The notes beneath the pieces were generated by a model. That model was not told the DNA's origin. It was given only the letters and a program-made list of their open reading frames with translations, and ran no database searches. A stretch of DNA of 33,872 nt, taken from Roseomonas sp. (lineage in GTDB: Bacteria; Pseudomonadota; Alphaproteobacteria; Acetobacterales; Acetobacteraceae). The position numbers and the translations under genes were made by a program. The stretch's first letter is position 1, and each line of letters starts with the position of its first letter. Of the stretch, positions 27,073 to 33,872 are shown in pieces. The stretch covers positions 1 through 33,872 of the forward strand of contig JADCEV010000100.1 of the NCBI GenBank assembly GCA_020249865.1, written 5' to 3'.

Positions 27073-27101
27073 TTGGGGATTGGGCCAAGGCATGCCTTAA
27101 T
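27073..27101 (+). promoter_or_regulatory. Candidate promoter/operator in the divergent oxidoreductase-aminotransferase gap
   Basis: TTGGGG (27073-27078) and CTTAAT (27096-27101) are 17 bases apart, 33 bases before the aminotransferase ATG. A perfect 12-base palindrome AAGGCATGCCTT (27087-27098) overlaps the -10-like hexamer and lies in the 120-base divergent region. It could be a regulator site for either gene. Consensus-based only. Confidence 0.35.
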
Positions 27102-27134
27102 CGGGGCTCTACCCAGGTTTGAGGAAGCCAAAAC

Positions 27135-28535
27135 ATGACCCCGCCCCGCAATTCCAATGCCGTCCGCGACATTGCAAATGTGCTGCACCCCTATACCGAT
27201 GCCAAAGCGCATCAGATCAACGGCCCGCTGGTGATCAGCCGCGGTAAGGGCGTGCGGATTTTTGACGATCAGGGGAAGGAATATATCGAAGCCATGGCGG
27301 GGCTTTGGTGCACATCCCTTGGCTTTGACAATGAACGCCTGGTGCAGGCCGCCGCCAACCAGATGCGGAAGCTACCCTTCTATCATTCCTTCACGGCCAA
27401 ATCGCATGAGCCGATGATTGACCTCGCCGAGATGCTGATTGAGCGTGCGCCGGTGCCGATGAGCAAGGTGTTCTTCGCCAATTCCGGGTCTGAGGCGAAT
27501 GACAGCGCGATCAAGATGATCTGGTACATGAATAACGCGATTGGCCGGCCTGAGAAGAAGAAGCTGATTGCGCGCTTGAAGGGCTATCACGGCATTACGC
27601 TGGCGGCAGCGTCGCTTACGGGTCTGCCTGCCAATCACAAGCTGTTTGATGCGCCGATTGCGGGTGGGCGCTTCCATCACGTTGGCACGCCGCACCACTA
27701 CCACAATGCGAAGCCGGGCGAATCGGAAGAAGATTTCGCGACACGCCTCGCCGAGGAATTGGACGCCTATATCATCCAGGAAGGGCCGGAGACGGTGGCG
27801 GCCTTCTGGGCGGAACCGACCATGGGGGCGGGTGGCGTGATTGTGCCACCGCGCACCTATTTCGAAAAAATCCAGGCCGTGCTGAAAAAGCATGATGTGC
27901 TGTTTGTGGCCGATGAGGTGATTTGCGGTTTTGGGCGCACCGGAAATTACTGGGGCTGCCAGACCTTTGGCATCACGCCGGATATTCTGGTCTGCGCCAA
28001 GGCGCTGTCTTCATCTTATCTGCCGATCTCCGCCGTCATGGTGAATGAACGGGTCTTCCAGGGCATTGCGGAAGGGTCTTCCGCCGTTGGCACTTGGGGC
28101 CATGGCTTTACCTATTCCGGGCATCCGGTGGCCGCCGCGGTCGCGATTGAAACCCTCAAGATCTATGATGAGATTGACCTGATCGGCCATGTGAAATCCG
28201 TGGGTCCGCATCTGCAATCCGAATTGCAGCGCCGCTTTGCCAATCACCCGATGGTGGGTGAGGTGCGCGGTGTTGGCATGGTGGGCGCGATTGAATTGGT
28301 GGAAGACAAGGCCGCGAAGAAGAACTTCGACCCCGCGCGCAAGATCGGGCCGCGTTTGGTCAAGCATGGTGAAGAACAGGGCGTGATCCTGCGCGCCATG
28401 ATGAATGACAGCATCGGCTTTTCGCCGCCGCTGGTGATCACCAAGGATGAGGTGACGGAAATGCTCGATCGTGTTGAGCGTTCGCTGGATGCGCTTTCGG
28501 TGGAGCTGCGGCGGGAGAGTATTGCGGCGGTGTGA
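27135..28535 (+). CDS. Class III (omega) aminotransferase, PLP-dependent
   Basis: This 466-residue fold-type I aminotransferase belongs to the omega-amino acid/taurine/putrescine-pyruvate group. Visible features are GLWCTSLGF, the cofactor phosphate loop FFANSGSEANDSAIKM (113-128), KGYHGITLAAASLTG, the PLP-nitrogen Asp260 in LFVADEVICGFGRTG, the Schiff-base Lys289 in LVCAKALSSSYLPIS, and TYSGHPVAAAVA. The start is ATG 27135 after GAGGAAG. It is divergent from the molybdoenzyme. The amine donor cannot be deduced; taurine, beta-alanine or a polyamine are all possible. Confidence 0.92.
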   Translation: MTPPRNSNAVRDIANVLHPYTDAKAHQINGPLVISRGKGVRIFDDQGKEYIEAMAGLWCTSLGFDNERLVQAAANQMRKLPFYHSFTAKSHEPMIDLAEMLIERAPVPMSKVFFANSGSEANDSAIKMIWYMNNAIGRPEKKKLIARLKGYHGITLAAASLTGLPANHKLFDAPIAGGRFHHVGTPHHYHNAKPGESEEDFATRLAEELDAYIIQEGPETVAAFWAEPTMGAGGVIVPPRTYFEKIQAVLKKHDVLFVADEVICGFGRTGNYWGCQTFGITPDILVCAKALSSSYLPISAVMVNERVFQGIAEGSSAVGTWGHGFTYSGHPVAAAVAIETLKIYDEIDLIGHVKSVGPHLQSELQRRFANHPMVGEVRGVGMVGAIELVEDKAAKKNFDPARKIGPRLVKHGEEQGVILRAMMNDSIGFSPPLVITKDEVTEMLDRVERSLDALSVELRRESIAAV

Positions 28536-28559
28536 CGCTGGCGCGCTGTGTTGTTTGGG

Positions 28560-28691
28560 AAGCCCCGGTGCCGGAGCATTTTCAAGCCAAGTGGAAACAC
28601 TTGGCGACTCGGAAAATGCGACCAAACGAAAAGTTTGGATTATTTTCCTTGAACGAATGTGAATGGAAAACAATCTAAATGCCGGGGTTTT
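28560..28691. repeat. AT-rich intergenic palindromic element between convergent genes
   Basis: The gap between the aminotransferase and the minus-strand hydrolase holds nested inverted repeats. The outer arms AAGCCCCGG (28560-28568) and CCGGGGTTT (28683-28691) can pair with one G-T. Inside lie GCATTTTC (28576-28583) with GAAAATGC (28612-28619), which enclose CCAAGTG (28587-28593) with CACTTGG (28598-28604). CCAAAC (28622-28627) with GTTTGG (28633-28638) follows. The inner ~50 bases recur at 33082-33125. It may act as a terminator for both genes. Confidence 0.75.
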
Positions 28692-28696
28692 TCATT

Positions 28697-29713
28697 TCAC
28701 TCCAAATAAAGCGGCCGCGTCACCGCGGTAACGCCCTCCATCCCAAGCAATTCCAGCCTGCCCGTTGCCGGGCACATCATGGCGGCCAAGCGTGAACCCT
28801 CATTGGCAATGGGTGGCTTGAGCCAGCCGAAGTCACGCGGCACCGGCCCGGCCAGCAGCGCTGTCATGGCGGCGTGGCGTTCGGCGCTGTAGCGCCAGCG
28901 CGGCGCGCCAGGATTGGCGATGCATTGCCAGCCATTCGCGGCAACCACATTGGGCCTTGCTTCAATCACCGCATGCGATTCCTCGGCCCTTTCGATCACC
29001 GCAGCCTCGCCAGGCTGCGTGCCGGCAAGCGAAAAAATCGCCCCCGCTGCCAAGGGCGTATCCCGCAGCATGGCAAGGGCTGCCGCGTAATCCGGCGCGT
29101 TATCGCAAACAAGGCGCATCAGATGCGCCGGCGGCAGACCGCGATGGCGCCAGCGTGCTGGCCGCGCCGCCAGCCAATCCACGGCACGGCCCAGGAAATC
29201 TGCCCCGGCTTGGCGCGCCATGCGTGCGATGGCGCGTTGCGGCAAGGGTGGCTGATTGATGGAAAGGCAAAAGCGCCCCGGCGCCAATGCTGTGATCACG
29301 CCGACAAAGCCCGGCCAGCCCAGATTGAGCCAATCCCCTGCCGGCCCCGTCTGACGAAACACGCAAAGCCGCTCACCAAGCCCTTCCAATGGCCAATCAA
29401 GCACGCGGAGCATGAAGGGCGCCTCTGCCGCGCCGATCCCCACCGTGCAGCCCCATTCGAAGGAAAGATTGAGCGCATAGGCGCCCGCTCCCGGCAGGGC
29501 TGCCGCGATGGAATCGAGCTCATCCCTCAAGGGATTGTCATTGCGGCGCAGCCAATGGCGCGAAAGCTTATCGGCTATCGCCAAGCCCGCCGGGGTATAG
29601 TGACCGCGCGCCCAAAGCCAAAGCGCTTGCGCGCGCACCGGCGCCGCGCGCATGGCGGCAAGCGCGGGTTGGGCTTCGTCAAGCAAATCGAAAACGGGAA
29701 TGGCGGGCAGCAA
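28697..29713 (-). CDS. Acid ceramidase/NAAA-like N-terminal-nucleophile hydrolase
   Basis: This protein has 338 residues from TTG 29713 on the minus strand, chosen because GGAG lies 9 bases upstream. The frame is open further upstream but there it runs antisense to the next gene. The central block resembles the N-acylethanolamine amidase/acid ceramidase Ntn family: FEWGCTVGIG with candidate nucleophile Cys89, LRVLDWPLEG (Arg103, Asp106), GWPGFVGVITALAPGRFCLS and INQPPLP (Asn153). Such enzymes cleave themselves before the Cys and hydrolyse amide bonds of acylated amines. No signal peptide is evident. Substrate is unknown; function by family resemblance only. Confidence 0.7.
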   Translation of the reverse strand: MLPAIPVFDLLDEAQPALAAMRAAPVRAQALWLWARGHYTPAGLAIADKLSRHWLRRNDNPLRDELDSIAAALPGAGAYALNLSFEWGCTVGIGAAEAPFMLRVLDWPLEGLGERLCVFRQTGPAGDWLNLGWPGFVGVITALAPGRFCLSINQPPLPQRAIARMARQAGADFLGRAVDWLAARPARWRHRGLPPAHLMRLVCDNAPDYAAALAMLRDTPLAAGAIFSLAGTQPGEAAVIERAEESHAVIEARPNVVAANGWQCIANPGAPRWRYSAERHAAMTALLAGPVPRDFGWLKPPIANEGSRLAAMMCPATGRLELLGMEGVTAVTRPLYLE

Positions 29714-29840
29714 GGTCTTTATCTCCTGCCGCGTTATGTAGTGGATGACGCCCCGTTTGTCTGTGTCCAGGTTCCAGAAAATATGCGCGCGTTGCAAAGG
29801 GTCGCGGCGCCGCGGTTTCAACCGGCGCGGTTCTGGCCTA

Positions 29841-31034
29841 ATGCGCTTGGTCATGACGCATCCCGGCTTGCCACTCGCCATCGCATTCATCTCCGCACCC
29901 TTTGTGGCCGTGCTGCAATCCAAGGCCATGGCGCCGCTGGCGCTGATTCCCATGGCGATCACGCTTGGCCTTGGCTGGCGCGCTGGCTGGCGGCCCGGCC
30001 TGCCGCAAGGCGCGGTGCTGCTGCTTGGGTTGCTGCTGGCGGGCTGGGGGGCAGTTACGTCACTTTGGGCGCCTGATCCCGGGCGCGCGGCGCTGCTGGC
30101 GGTGACTTTGGCTGCGATGATGCTGCTGGCGCATGCTGCGGCAGGGGCGGCGCAAGGGGCGCGCCTGATGCCCTGGATTGGTTTTGGGCTGGTAATTGGT
30201 TTGGCGGCGGCCTTTGGCGATTGGCAAAGCGGCAATGCGCTGCGGGCTGCCGTGCGCGGGCTCAAGGAAGTGCCGGCTGCGCTGATGTTCGGGCTGAAGC
30301 CGGCGGCCTCACTGATGGCGCTTTTGCTGCCCTTGGCATTTGCGCTGCCCTGGCCTTGGGTGGCGCGGGCGGCGCTTTTGGTGTTGGGTGCGGGGGTGCT
30401 GATCAGCCTGCCGGGGGAAACTGCGCGGCTTGCGACGCTTGCTGGGCTGGGCGCGGCGGTGCTTGGCCTAGTGGCGCCGCGGGTCGGGCCAAGGCTGGTT
30501 GGGGCAGGGGTGGCATGCGTGATCCTGCTGATGCCCTTCCTGGTTGCCTTTGTACCGCAAATCCCCTCGGCCAGCTTGCCGCCATCGGCGGTGCATCGGC
30601 TGGTCATCTGGGATTTCGCCGCCACGCGCATTGCCGAAAAGCCCATCCTGGGCTGGGGGCTGGAAGCCAGCCGCGCCATGCCGGGCGGGTCCGCGCAGCC
30701 GGATGCGGCCACGCTGGATCGGCTGAATATCACCGCCCCGGCACTGCGCGATTTTGTGACCCAGCCGCATGCGGGGCTGATGCCGCTGCACCCGCATAAT
30801 GGCGCCTTGCAGCTTTGGCTTGAATTGGGCGGCATTGGCGCCTTGATCGGCGCGGCGCTGATGCTCGCACTTGGTGTTGCAGCATCGCGCAGCGCCGTAC
30901 CGGCGGTGGGGGCGGGGATGCTCGCCTCAGCCGCCGTGACGGGGATGCTTTCCTTCGGCCTTTGGCAGGCCTGGTGGGTCGCGAGCCTATTGCTCGCGAT
31001 GGTGGCGCTGGCGCTGGTGCCGCGACGGGCGTGA
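29841..31034 (+). CDS. O-antigen ligase (WaaL/Wzy_C) family membrane protein
   Basis: This is a 397-residue polytopic membrane protein with roughly ten hydrophobic segments. It starts at ATG 29841 or 29853; no clear ribosome site decides, and the longer frame upstream is unconvincing. The Wzy_C signature is present: HRLVIWDFAATRIAEKPILG followed by a polar loop and PHNGALQLWLELGGIGALIG, in which HN and the LELGG-IG pattern are typical. Such proteins join or polymerise glycans in the periplasm. No glycosyltransferase or polysaccharide cluster is nearby, so it is an isolated member whose acceptor is unknown. Confidence 0.82.
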   Translation: MRLVMTHPGLPLAIAFISAPFVAVLQSKAMAPLALIPMAITLGLGWRAGWRPGLPQGAVLLLGLLLAGWGAVTSLWAPDPGRAALLAVTLAAMMLLAHAAAGAAQGARLMPWIGFGLVIGLAAAFGDWQSGNALRAAVRGLKEVPAALMFGLKPAASLMALLLPLAFALPWPWVARAALLVLGAGVLISLPGETARLATLAGLGAAVLGLVAPRVGPRLVGAGVACVILLMPFLVAFVPQIPSASLPPSAVHRLVIWDFAATRIAEKPILGWGLEASRAMPGGSAQPDAATLDRLNITAPALRDFVTQPHAGLMPLHPHNGALQLWLELGGIGALIGAALMLALGVAASRSAVPAVGAGMLASAAVTGMLSFGLWQAWWVASLLLAMVALALVPRRA

Positions 31035-31038
31035 CAGC

Positions 31039-32064
31039 CTACCGCGCGCGGTCAATACAGAAGCGGACCACTTCCACCATGGCGCGGCGTTCGGTGCTGT
31101 CCGGGAAAACATCCAGGGCCGCAATCGCCTTTTCGCCATAGCGGCGCGCACGGGCAATTGTCTCACCAATCGTGTCGTACTTCGTCATCAGCGCCATGGC
31201 GGTGGCAAGGTCCGCTTCCTGCTGGTCGCCTGCTTCCAGCACACGGCGCCAGAAGCCGCGTTCTTCTTCCGACCCGCGCGCGAAGGCTAACAATACAGGC
31301 AGGGTGATTTTCCCCTCGCGGAAATCATCGCCCACCGTCTTGCCGAGCGCTTGCTGATCGGCAGCGTAATCCAGCGCGTCATCCACCAATTGAAAAGCGA
31401 TCCCAAGCGCGCCGCCGTAATCACAAAGTGCGGCCTGTTCCGCGCGGGGCCGATCCGCGATCACGGCGCCCACTTCGGTCGCGGCGGCAAAAAGGGCAGC
31501 GGTCTTGCCTTCAATCACCGCAAGATACTGGTCTTCCGTGGTCGCGGTATCATTCTGCGTCATCAATTGCAGCACTTCGCCCTCAGCAATTGTCGCCGCA
31601 GCGGTGGAAAGGATGCGCAGCACTTCAAGCGACCCATCCGCCACCATCAATTGAAAGGCGCGGGCAAACAGGAAATCGCCAACCAGCACGGACGCCTTAT
31701 TACCAAATAGCGCATTGGCGCTGGCCTGGCCGCGGCGGAGCGCGCTTTCATCCACCACATCATCATGAAGCAGCGTCGCGGTATGGATGAATTCCACACA
31801 GGCCGCGAGCGAGACATGCCTTTCGCCTTGGTAGCCGCAAAGCTTCGCCGCCGCCAAAGTCAGCAAGGGCCGGAGCCTTTTCCCGCCGGCAGCGACCAGA
31901 TGCGCCGCCAATTGCGGAATCAGCGTCACCGGGCTTTGCATCCGCTCCACGATCAGACGGTTGCAGGCTTCCAGATCCGTCTGGACAAGCGACGTCAGCG
32001 CGGCCAGGGCATCTTCTCCCCGACCCCGATCCTCCCCAGGCATATGCTGCGGCGCCAAATCCAC
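31039..32064 (-). CDS. ispB: Polyprenyl diphosphate synthase (octaprenyl/decaprenyl type)
   Basis: This trans-prenyl chain elongation enzyme makes the isoprenoid side chain of ubiquinone. It has 341 residues from GTG 32064, with AGGTGAG 5 bases upstream. ATG 32043 is an alternative. The two aspartate-rich metal motifs are present: LLHDDVVDES (Asp101-Asp105) and QLVDDALDYA (Asp228-Asp232). GGKRLRPLL (60-68) and the segment GKTVGDDFREGKITLP are also present. Chain length cannot be fixed by eye; C50 is common in this lineage. It is convergent with the O-antigen ligase gene and divergent from the DUF2007 gene. Confidence 0.94.
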   Translation of the reverse strand: MDLAPQHMPGEDRGRGEDALAALTSLVQTDLEACNRLIVERMQSPVTLIPQLAAHLVAAGGKRLRPLLTLAAAKLCGYQGERHVSLAACVEFIHTATLLHDDVVDESALRRGQASANALFGNKASVLVGDFLFARAFQLMVADGSLEVLRILSTAAATIAEGEVLQLMTQNDTATTEDQYLAVIEGKTAALFAAATEVGAVIADRPRAEQAALCDYGGALGIAFQLVDDALDYAADQQALGKTVGDDFREGKITLPVLLAFARGSEEERGFWRRVLEAGDQQEADLATAMALMTKYDTIGETIARARRYGEKAIAALDVFPDSTERRAMVEVVRFCIDRAR

Positions 32065-32147
32065 TCTTGCTCACCTTTGAATGCGCGGCGCACCATAGGC
32101 GCCACATGCCGGACCGGCAAGCGAAGAGCCCGGTGGAGAGCTTCCCA

Positions 32148-32363
32148 ATGCGCGTTCTTGTTCGCAGCAATAACCCGATCCGGCTTGGCTTCCTGCAAGC
32201 CTTGCTGAGGGATGCCGGCATCGAATCCGTGCTGCTTGATCAGCATATCAGCGCAGTTGAAGGCGGTATTGGCGCCTTCCCGCGCCGGCTTGCCGTGCGT
32301 GATGAGGATGCGGCGGCAGCAGAACGCATCCTGCGGGACGCGGGTGAGGATGATGGGCTGTGA
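32148..32363 (+). CDS. Small DUF2007 domain protein
   Basis: This is a 71-residue protein from ATG 32148, preceded by GGTGGAGAG. The start MRVLVRSNNPIRLGFLQALL, the central GIESVLLDQH and the end FPRRLAVRDEDAAAAERIL match the DUF2007 fold, a small ferredoxin-like domain of unknown role. The frame runs upstream to 32067 but the extension looks non-coding. The stop overlaps the next start (GTGA), and the ispB-DUF2007-methyltransferase order is common in alphaproteobacteria as I recall it. Confidence 0.85.
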   Translation: MRVLVRSNNPIRLGFLQALLRDAGIESVLLDQHISAVEGGIGAFPRRLAVRDEDAAAAERILRDAGEDDGL

Positions 32364-33100
32364 CCGATTTTACCGAAGACCGCCTGCTGAATGGCCGTGT
32401 GGCGCTGCGCCAGCCGCAAACGGGATTCCGTGCCGGCCTTGATGCGGTGCTGCTGGCCGCCTTTGTCCCGGCCAAGCCAGGAGAGACCGTGCTGGAAGCC
32501 GGCCCCGGTAGCGGTGCTGCCTTTCTGTGCCTTGCCGCCCGTGTGCCGGGGCTTCAGATCCGCGCGGTCGAACGCGAAGCCGCCATGGCGGCGCTGGCGC
32601 GCGAGAATGCCGCGCGGGCCGGGCTTGTCGCCCGGATCGAAGAAGGGGATGTCGCCGATCTGGCTTTGGCGCGCAGGCTTGGCCCCGTGGCCCATGGCTT
32701 CGCCAATCCGCCCTATTGGCCAGGCGGCACGCCGCCACCAGGCGCCATTCGCCGCGCCGCGACGCATGAGGCGGGGCCAGGCCTCGCGGATTGGGTGCGG
32801 TTTCTGGCCGCCGCCATTGCGCCACGCGGAAGCCTGAGCCTGATCCTGCCGGCCGCGCGTTTTGATGCTGCGGTGGCGGCGATCCGCGGGTCCGGCTTCG
32901 GCGCCGTGGAATTGCTGCCGCTATGGCCGCGCGCCGGGGTTCCCGCCAAACGGGTTTTGCTTCGTGCCCGCAAGGGGGCGCGAAGCCCGGCAAGGGTCCT
33001 GCCTGGGCTGGTATTGCACGAAACCGATGGCCGTTTCACCGCGGCCGCCGAAGCGATCCTGCGTGATGCGGCACCGCTTGCGTATTTTCAGGCCAAGTGA
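32360..33100 (+). CDS. TrmN6-like tRNA1(Val) adenine methyltransferase
   Basis: This is an S-adenosylmethionine-dependent N6-adenine methyltransferase of the TrmN6/YfiC family, 246 residues from GTG 32360. Motifs are TEDRLLNGRVALRQPQTGFR (family N-terminus), the SAM-binding loop VLEAGPGSGAAFLCLA, acidic EREAAMAALAREN, and the catalytic FANPPYW. It overlaps DUF2007 by 4 bases and is probably co-translated. Its last codons and stop (33098-33100) lie inside a palindromic repeat, so the C-terminus FQAK may have been fixed by that element. Confidence 0.9.
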   Translation: MTDFTEDRLLNGRVALRQPQTGFRAGLDAVLLAAFVPAKPGETVLEAGPGSGAAFLCLAARVPGLQIRAVEREAAMAALARENAARAGLVARIEEGDVADLALARRLGPVAHGFANPPYWPGGTPPPGAIRRAATHEAGPGLADWVRFLAAAIAPRGSLSLILPAARFDAAVAAIRGSGFGAVELLPLWPRAGVPAKRVLLRARKGARSPARVLPGLVLHETDGRFTAAAEAILRDAAPLAYFQAK

Positions 33101-33125
33101 CTTCACTTGGCGACTTGGAAAATGC
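33082..33125. repeat. Palindromic repeat overlapping the methyltransferase stop, second copy
   Basis: GTATTTTC (33082-33089) and GAAAATGC (33118-33125) form outer arms with one mismatch or wobble. The inner stem CCAAGTGA (33093-33100) and TCACTTGG (33103-33110) is perfect with a 2-base loop. The layout and most bases match 28576-28619, and both copies continue as GACCAAA. Different loop bases with an intact stem indicate conservation of the structure. It may terminate the methyltransferase transcript. Confidence 0.78.
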
Positions 33126-33223
33126 GACCAAAAAAATCTAGCAGGCTGCTGAAATGGGTAGCTCAATCTCCGCACTTAAGATTCACTGCCCTCGCATTTG
33201 ATTGAGGTTGCGGAAGCGTGGCA

Positions 33224-33872
33224 ATGACGCGGTGGCTGGTTCCTTGTTCAGCTATGTTGATCTTGAAAAGCGGGGTTGATCTTGAAAAGCGAGTCCGCCC
33301 TGACCATCCGCTGCGGGCTATCCGCGGCTTGGTGAATGGTGCGCTGGCTGATCTTTCTTCAGCTTTTGACGCGCTATATTCACCATTCGGCCGGGAATCC
33401 ATCCCGCTGGAGCGACTACTCCGCGCTCTGCTTTTGCAAGCTTTCTATTCGATCCGTTCGGAGCGGCAGCTGGTCGAACGCATCGAGTTTGACCTGCTGT
33501 TTCGCTGGTTCGTCGGCCTTGGCGTTGATGACCCGGTATGGGACGCTACGACCTTCACCAAAAACCGCGATCGCCTGTTGCAAGGCGACGTGGCCTCGGA
33601 ATTCATGCGCGCATTACTGGCGCAGCCGAAGGTGAAGGTGCTGCTTTCAAGCGAGCATTTCTCGGTTGATGGCACGCTGCTGGAAGCCTGGGCCAGCACC
33701 AAAAGCTTCCGGCCAAAGGACGGCTCTGGCCCGCCGCCCGGCACGGGCCGCAACGGGGAGCAAAACTTCCACGGCCAGAAGCGCAGCAACGAGACCCACG
33801 CCTCAACCACCGACCCCGATGCAAGGCTTTATCGCAAGGGACGCGGCAAGGAAGCCAAGCTGGCCTTCATGG
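33224..33872 (+). CDS. IS5-family DDE transposase (3' partial, altered N-terminus)
   Basis: The visible ~216 codons run open to the window edge. They include VDLEKRVRPDHPLRAIR, ESIPLERLLRALLLQAFYSI, LLFRWFVGLGVDDPVWDATT and the first catalytic Asp in HFSVDGTLLEAWASTKSF, typical of DUF772 plus DDE domains. The usual N-terminal words LFSYVDLEKR lie in another frame (from TTG 33202), which stops at 33274-33279 because a 19-base duplication (33256-33293) shifts the frame. The reading from ATG 33224 bypasses the shift but has 17 unrelated N-terminal residues. Activity is doubtful. Confidence 0.75.
   Translation, partial: MTRWLVPCSAMLILKSGVDLEKRVRPDHPLRAIRGLVNGALADLSSAFDALYSPFGRESIPLERLLRALLLQAFYSIRSERQLVERIEFDLLFRWFVGLGVDDPVWDATTFTKNRDRLLQGDVASEFMRALLAQPKVKVLLSSEHFSVDGTLLEAWASTKSFRPKDGSGPPPGTGRNGEQNFHGQKRSNETHASTTDPDARLYRKGRGKEAKLAFM
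33256..33293. repeat. 19-bp tandem duplication inside the IS transposase start
   Basis: GTTGATCTTGAAAAGCG occurs at 33256-33272 and again at 33275-33291, a period of 19 bases with one mismatch over the two units. Nineteen is not a multiple of three, so the duplication moves the downstream transposase from the frame of the native N-terminus into the next one. Confidence 0.9.

Larger units (their letters stand above)
33138..33872 (+). mobile_element. 5' part of an IS5-type insertion sequence, continues past the window
   Basis: The element probably begins at CTAG/CAGGCTGCTGAAA (33138 onwards), which resembles terminal repeats I recall for IS5-like elements; CTAG would fit the YTAR target of that family. 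The transposase frame follows. Only the left end and about two thirds of a typical transposase are visible, so neither the right inverted repeat nor the target duplication can be checked. It interrupts the region downstream of the methyltransferase gene. Confidence 0.65.

Noticed and set aside
29714-30835. The long upstream extension of the minus-strand hydrolase frame
   Set aside because: The extra ~370 codons are antisense to the O-antigen ligase gene and are Ser/Pro/Ala-rich without a domain; a TTG with a ribosome site at 29713 gives a normal-sized protein.

Overview
This 33.9-kb window is GC-rich chromosomal DNA from an alphaproteobacterium, most probably an Acetobacteraceae (Roseomonas-like) member of the Rhodospirillales. 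This rests on the gene order ruvCAB-ybgC-tolQRAB-pal-cpoB-tilS-ftsH-folP-glmM-thiD, the base composition, the frequent GTG and TTG starts, and the many twin-arginine-like signal peptides. The assignment comes from gene content and order, not from a database search.

Region 1 (1-17932, all on +) is housekeeping. It opens with the tail of an unrecognised gene. Then come the Holliday-junction resolvasome genes ruvC, ruvA and ruvB, with a pair of inverted, highly palindromic repeats between ruvA and ruvB. The ybgC thioesterase follows and ends in a strong hairpin terminator. Next is the complete Tol-Pal envelope system (tolQ, tolR, tolA, tolB, pal, cpoB), then tilS, ftsH and folP. A flavin monooxygenase gene and an orphan ABC substrate-binding protein gene sit between folP and glmM, and thiD overlaps glmM.

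Region 2 (17995-31034) is accessory. It holds a 770-residue DUF1217-family protein whose domain is split by a large insert made of two ~177-residue repeats, and a PhzF-like isomerase. A minus-strand group follows, reading from a molybdopterin oxidoreductase through a PhoX-like protein that lacks apparent metal ligands to a second, normal PhoX. A class III aminotransferase is divergent from that group. A palindromic repeat, an acid-ceramidase/NAAA-like N-terminal-nucleophile hydrolase and an O-antigen-ligase-type membrane protein complete the region.

Region 3 (31039-33872) returns to conserved genes. A minus-strand polyprenyl diphosphate synthase is divergent from a small DUF2007 gene, which overlaps a TrmN6-like methyltransferase gene. 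The latter ends inside a second copy of the palindromic repeat. The 5' part of an IS5-type insertion sequence follows, and a 19-bp tandem duplication disrupts the original start of its transposase frame. The right end of the element lies outside the window.

No rRNA, tRNA, CRISPR array or phage module was seen. No gene-free stretch exceeds 300 bases. The points most worth a second look are the DUF1217 protein with nested repeats, the apparently metal-less PhoX paralogue coupled to a molybdoenzyme, the SGGPHS variant of the TilS PP-loop, the two families of palindromic repeats, and the frameshifted IS start.
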